From assembly GCA_012518215.1 (NCBI GenBank), contig JAAYSV010000008.1, forward strand, positions 102,452 to 166,451: 64,000 nt of DNA, in the 5' to 3' direction. How positions within the stretch are numbered: the stretch's first letter is position 1; each line of letters begins with the position of its first letter. This document shows, piece after piece, positions 63,022 through 64,000 of this stretch. Position numbers and translations under genes: made by a program. A model generated the notes under the pieces. The model was given only the letters and a program-made list of their open reading frames with translations. It was not told the DNA's origin and did no database searches. This DNA is from Bacillota bacterium (GTDB lineage Bacteria > Bacillota > Dethiobacteria > DTU022 > PWGO01).

Positions 63022-64000
63022 TCTGCCGGCCCCCCGTTCTTCCGATGGTTCTGCTTGAAATGCGGGGGCAAGATGTCAAGGGCAACTATATCCTCGTAGG
63101 ACTCGCGTTTCACGACCAGTTTGGGCTGCCCCCCCTGGACAAAAACCACGGCGGGGCGGGGATTGCGATTGTAACCGCTGTACATTGAAAAATGGTAAGC
63201 CCCGGTGCTGAAAACGGCCAGAATATCACCCCTCCGGGGACGGGCCACCTTCAGATCCCTGATCAGGATGTCCGCGGACTCGCAGGCCTTGCCTGCAATG
63301 GTCACGGTACTGTCAAGGGGAGCACGGACACGATCTGCAATGATACCCTCGTAGACTGTATCGTAAAGAACAGCCCTCAGACTATCCATCATCCCGCCAT
63401 CGACAGCCACGTAAGTCCGCACCCCGGGGATTATTTTGATATTACCTACCGTATACAGAGTCAGCCCGGCCTCTCCAACGATGGATCGCCCCGGCTCGAC
63501 CATCAGTCGGGGCAGGGGAAGCCCCTTTTCCACGCACCCTTCCTTTATGGCCCCGGTCAACACTGTGATGTAATCGTTGACCTCTACCGAACTATCCCCT
63601 GAAGTATAACGTATTGCCAGACCGCCACCTAGATTCAACTCCTCCATTTCCATACCGGCTGTACGGAGCTCATCAATGAAAGTGATCATCTTGCCTGCCG
63701 TCAAGCGAAAAGGTTCTCGAAAATTGTATATCTGTGAACCGATATGGCAGTGCAGCCCTTTCAGCTCTGTATGCGGGAAGGATGAAGCCATCCGTGCAGC
63801 CGCAAGGGCCTCCCCGTCATCGATACCCAGCCCGAACTTGGAATCAGTCTGGCCGGTCTGGATGAAGCTGTGTGTATGCGCGGTAATCCCCGGTTTGATC
63901 CGTAACAGTATCCTTGCTTTTCGCCCCCGTGCGCCGGCAATACTGTTCAAAAGCTCAAGTTCTGCAGCGCTGTCGACCACAACGCGCCCCACGCCTGAAT
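63018..64000 (-). CDS. lysA: Diaminopimelate decarboxylase, C-terminal three-quarters (5' end beyond window)
   Basis: The frame is open to the right edge of the window; the GTG at 63992 is internal. The visible ~327 residues show the alanine-racemase-type barrel (ILLRIKPGITAHTHSFIQTG, SKFGLGIDDGEAL, GLHCHIGSQIYN, ELNLGGGLAIRY, MVEPGRSIVGEAGLTLYTV) and the C-terminal CESADILIRDLKVARPRRGD block with the catalytic Cys. It decarboxylates meso-DAP to lysine. The N-terminal PLP-lysine region lies outside. It overlaps dapF by four bases. Confidence 0.95.
   Translation of the reverse strand, partial: SGVGRVVVDSAAELELLNSIAGARGRKARILLRIKPGITAHTHSFIQTGQTDSKFGLGIDDGEALAAARMASSFPHTELKGLHCHIGSQIYNFREPFRLTAGKMITFIDELRTAGMEMEELNLGGGLAIRYTSGDSSVEVNDYITVLTGAIKEGCVEKGLPLPRLMVEPGRSIVGEAGLTLYTVGNIKIIPGVRTYVAVDGGMMDSLRAVLYDTVYEGIIADRVRAPLDSTVTIAGKACESADILIRDLKVARPRRGDILAVFSTGAYHFSMYSGYNRNPRPAVVFVQGGQPKLVVKRESYEDIVALDILPPHFKQNHRKNGGPAE

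Noticed and set aside
1..64000. CRISPR arrays, prophage or insertion sequences
   Set aside because: No regularly spaced repeats, integrase, transposase or phage structural genes were seen; gene content is core chromosomal throughout.

Overview
The window looks like part of the chromosome of an anaerobic, endospore-forming Bacillota of the Clostridia type. The evidence is a complete spoIIGA-sigE-sigG set, spoVD, ylmC/ymxH and a yteA-like gene, an oxygen-sensitive class III ribonucleotide reductase (nrdD/nrdG), a MurE with the meso-diaminopimelate signature DNPR, two T-box leaders, and gene order close to the Bacillus/Clostridia ylm, dcw and secDF-recJ-relA-hisS-aspS neighbourhoods. Base composition looks balanced to slightly GC-rich. 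I see no phage, insertion sequence, CRISPR array, rRNA or tRNA. Almost every gene is on the minus strand; the exceptions are a truncated rqcH at the left edge and a small lipoprotein gene near 55.5 kb.

Layout from left to right (transcription mostly right to left). 0-12.4 kb: rqcH (partial, plus strand), then pyrR, rluD, lgt, lspA, a TraR/DksA-type protein, a DUF5665 membrane protein, ileS with an isoleucine T-box, divIVA, ylmH, yggT, yggS, a HlyD-like protein and pgeF. This is the B. subtilis ylmD-to-pyrR order with lgt and the HlyD-like gene added and sepF missing. 12.5-15.7 kb: nrdR-nrdD-nrdG with a promoter carrying NrdR-box-like sites. 15.7-18.6 kb: spoIIGA-sigE-sigG-ylmC. 18.7-33.9 kb: the division/cell-wall cluster from mraZ to ftsZ, without murC and ftsQ/divIB, with a MraZ operator at the front and a sigma-H-type promoter before ftsA. 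34-47.3 kb: mgtE, a probable 6S RNA downstream of aspS, aspS, hisS, dtd, relA, recJ, secF, secD and an HD-domain protein. 47.3-54.7 kb: aroB-aroC, and a his operon (hisD-hisB-hisA-hisF-hisIE-hisJ, no hisH) with a clear promoter and terminator. 54.8-59.7 kb: a ykuS-like gene, the lipoprotein, and a tyrosine T-box-controlled aroF-tyrA-aroA operon. 59.8-64 kb: lysA (partial)-dapF-asd-aspartokinase.

The genes fit together functionally. The aspartate/DAP genes at the right end supply meso-DAP to MurE. Mur enzymes, MraY and MurG make lipid II, which FtsW and SpoVD use at the FtsZ ring. Sigma-H, sigma-F, sigma-E and sigma-G signals link ftsAZ and the sporulation genes. Shikimate enzymes (AroF, B, A, C) lead to chorismate, and TyrA takes it to tyrosine.

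I found no clear new multi-gene system. The items most worth checking are: three genes whose only well-placed start codon is AUU or AUA behind a strong ribosome-binding site (yggT, rsmH, the lipoprotein); a DapF that lacks its first catalytic cysteine; a DivIVA about twice the usual length through an internal duplication; a tyrosine-specific T-box on the shikimate operon; a 6S RNA candidate; and missing sepF, ftsQ, murC and hisH at places where they are often found.
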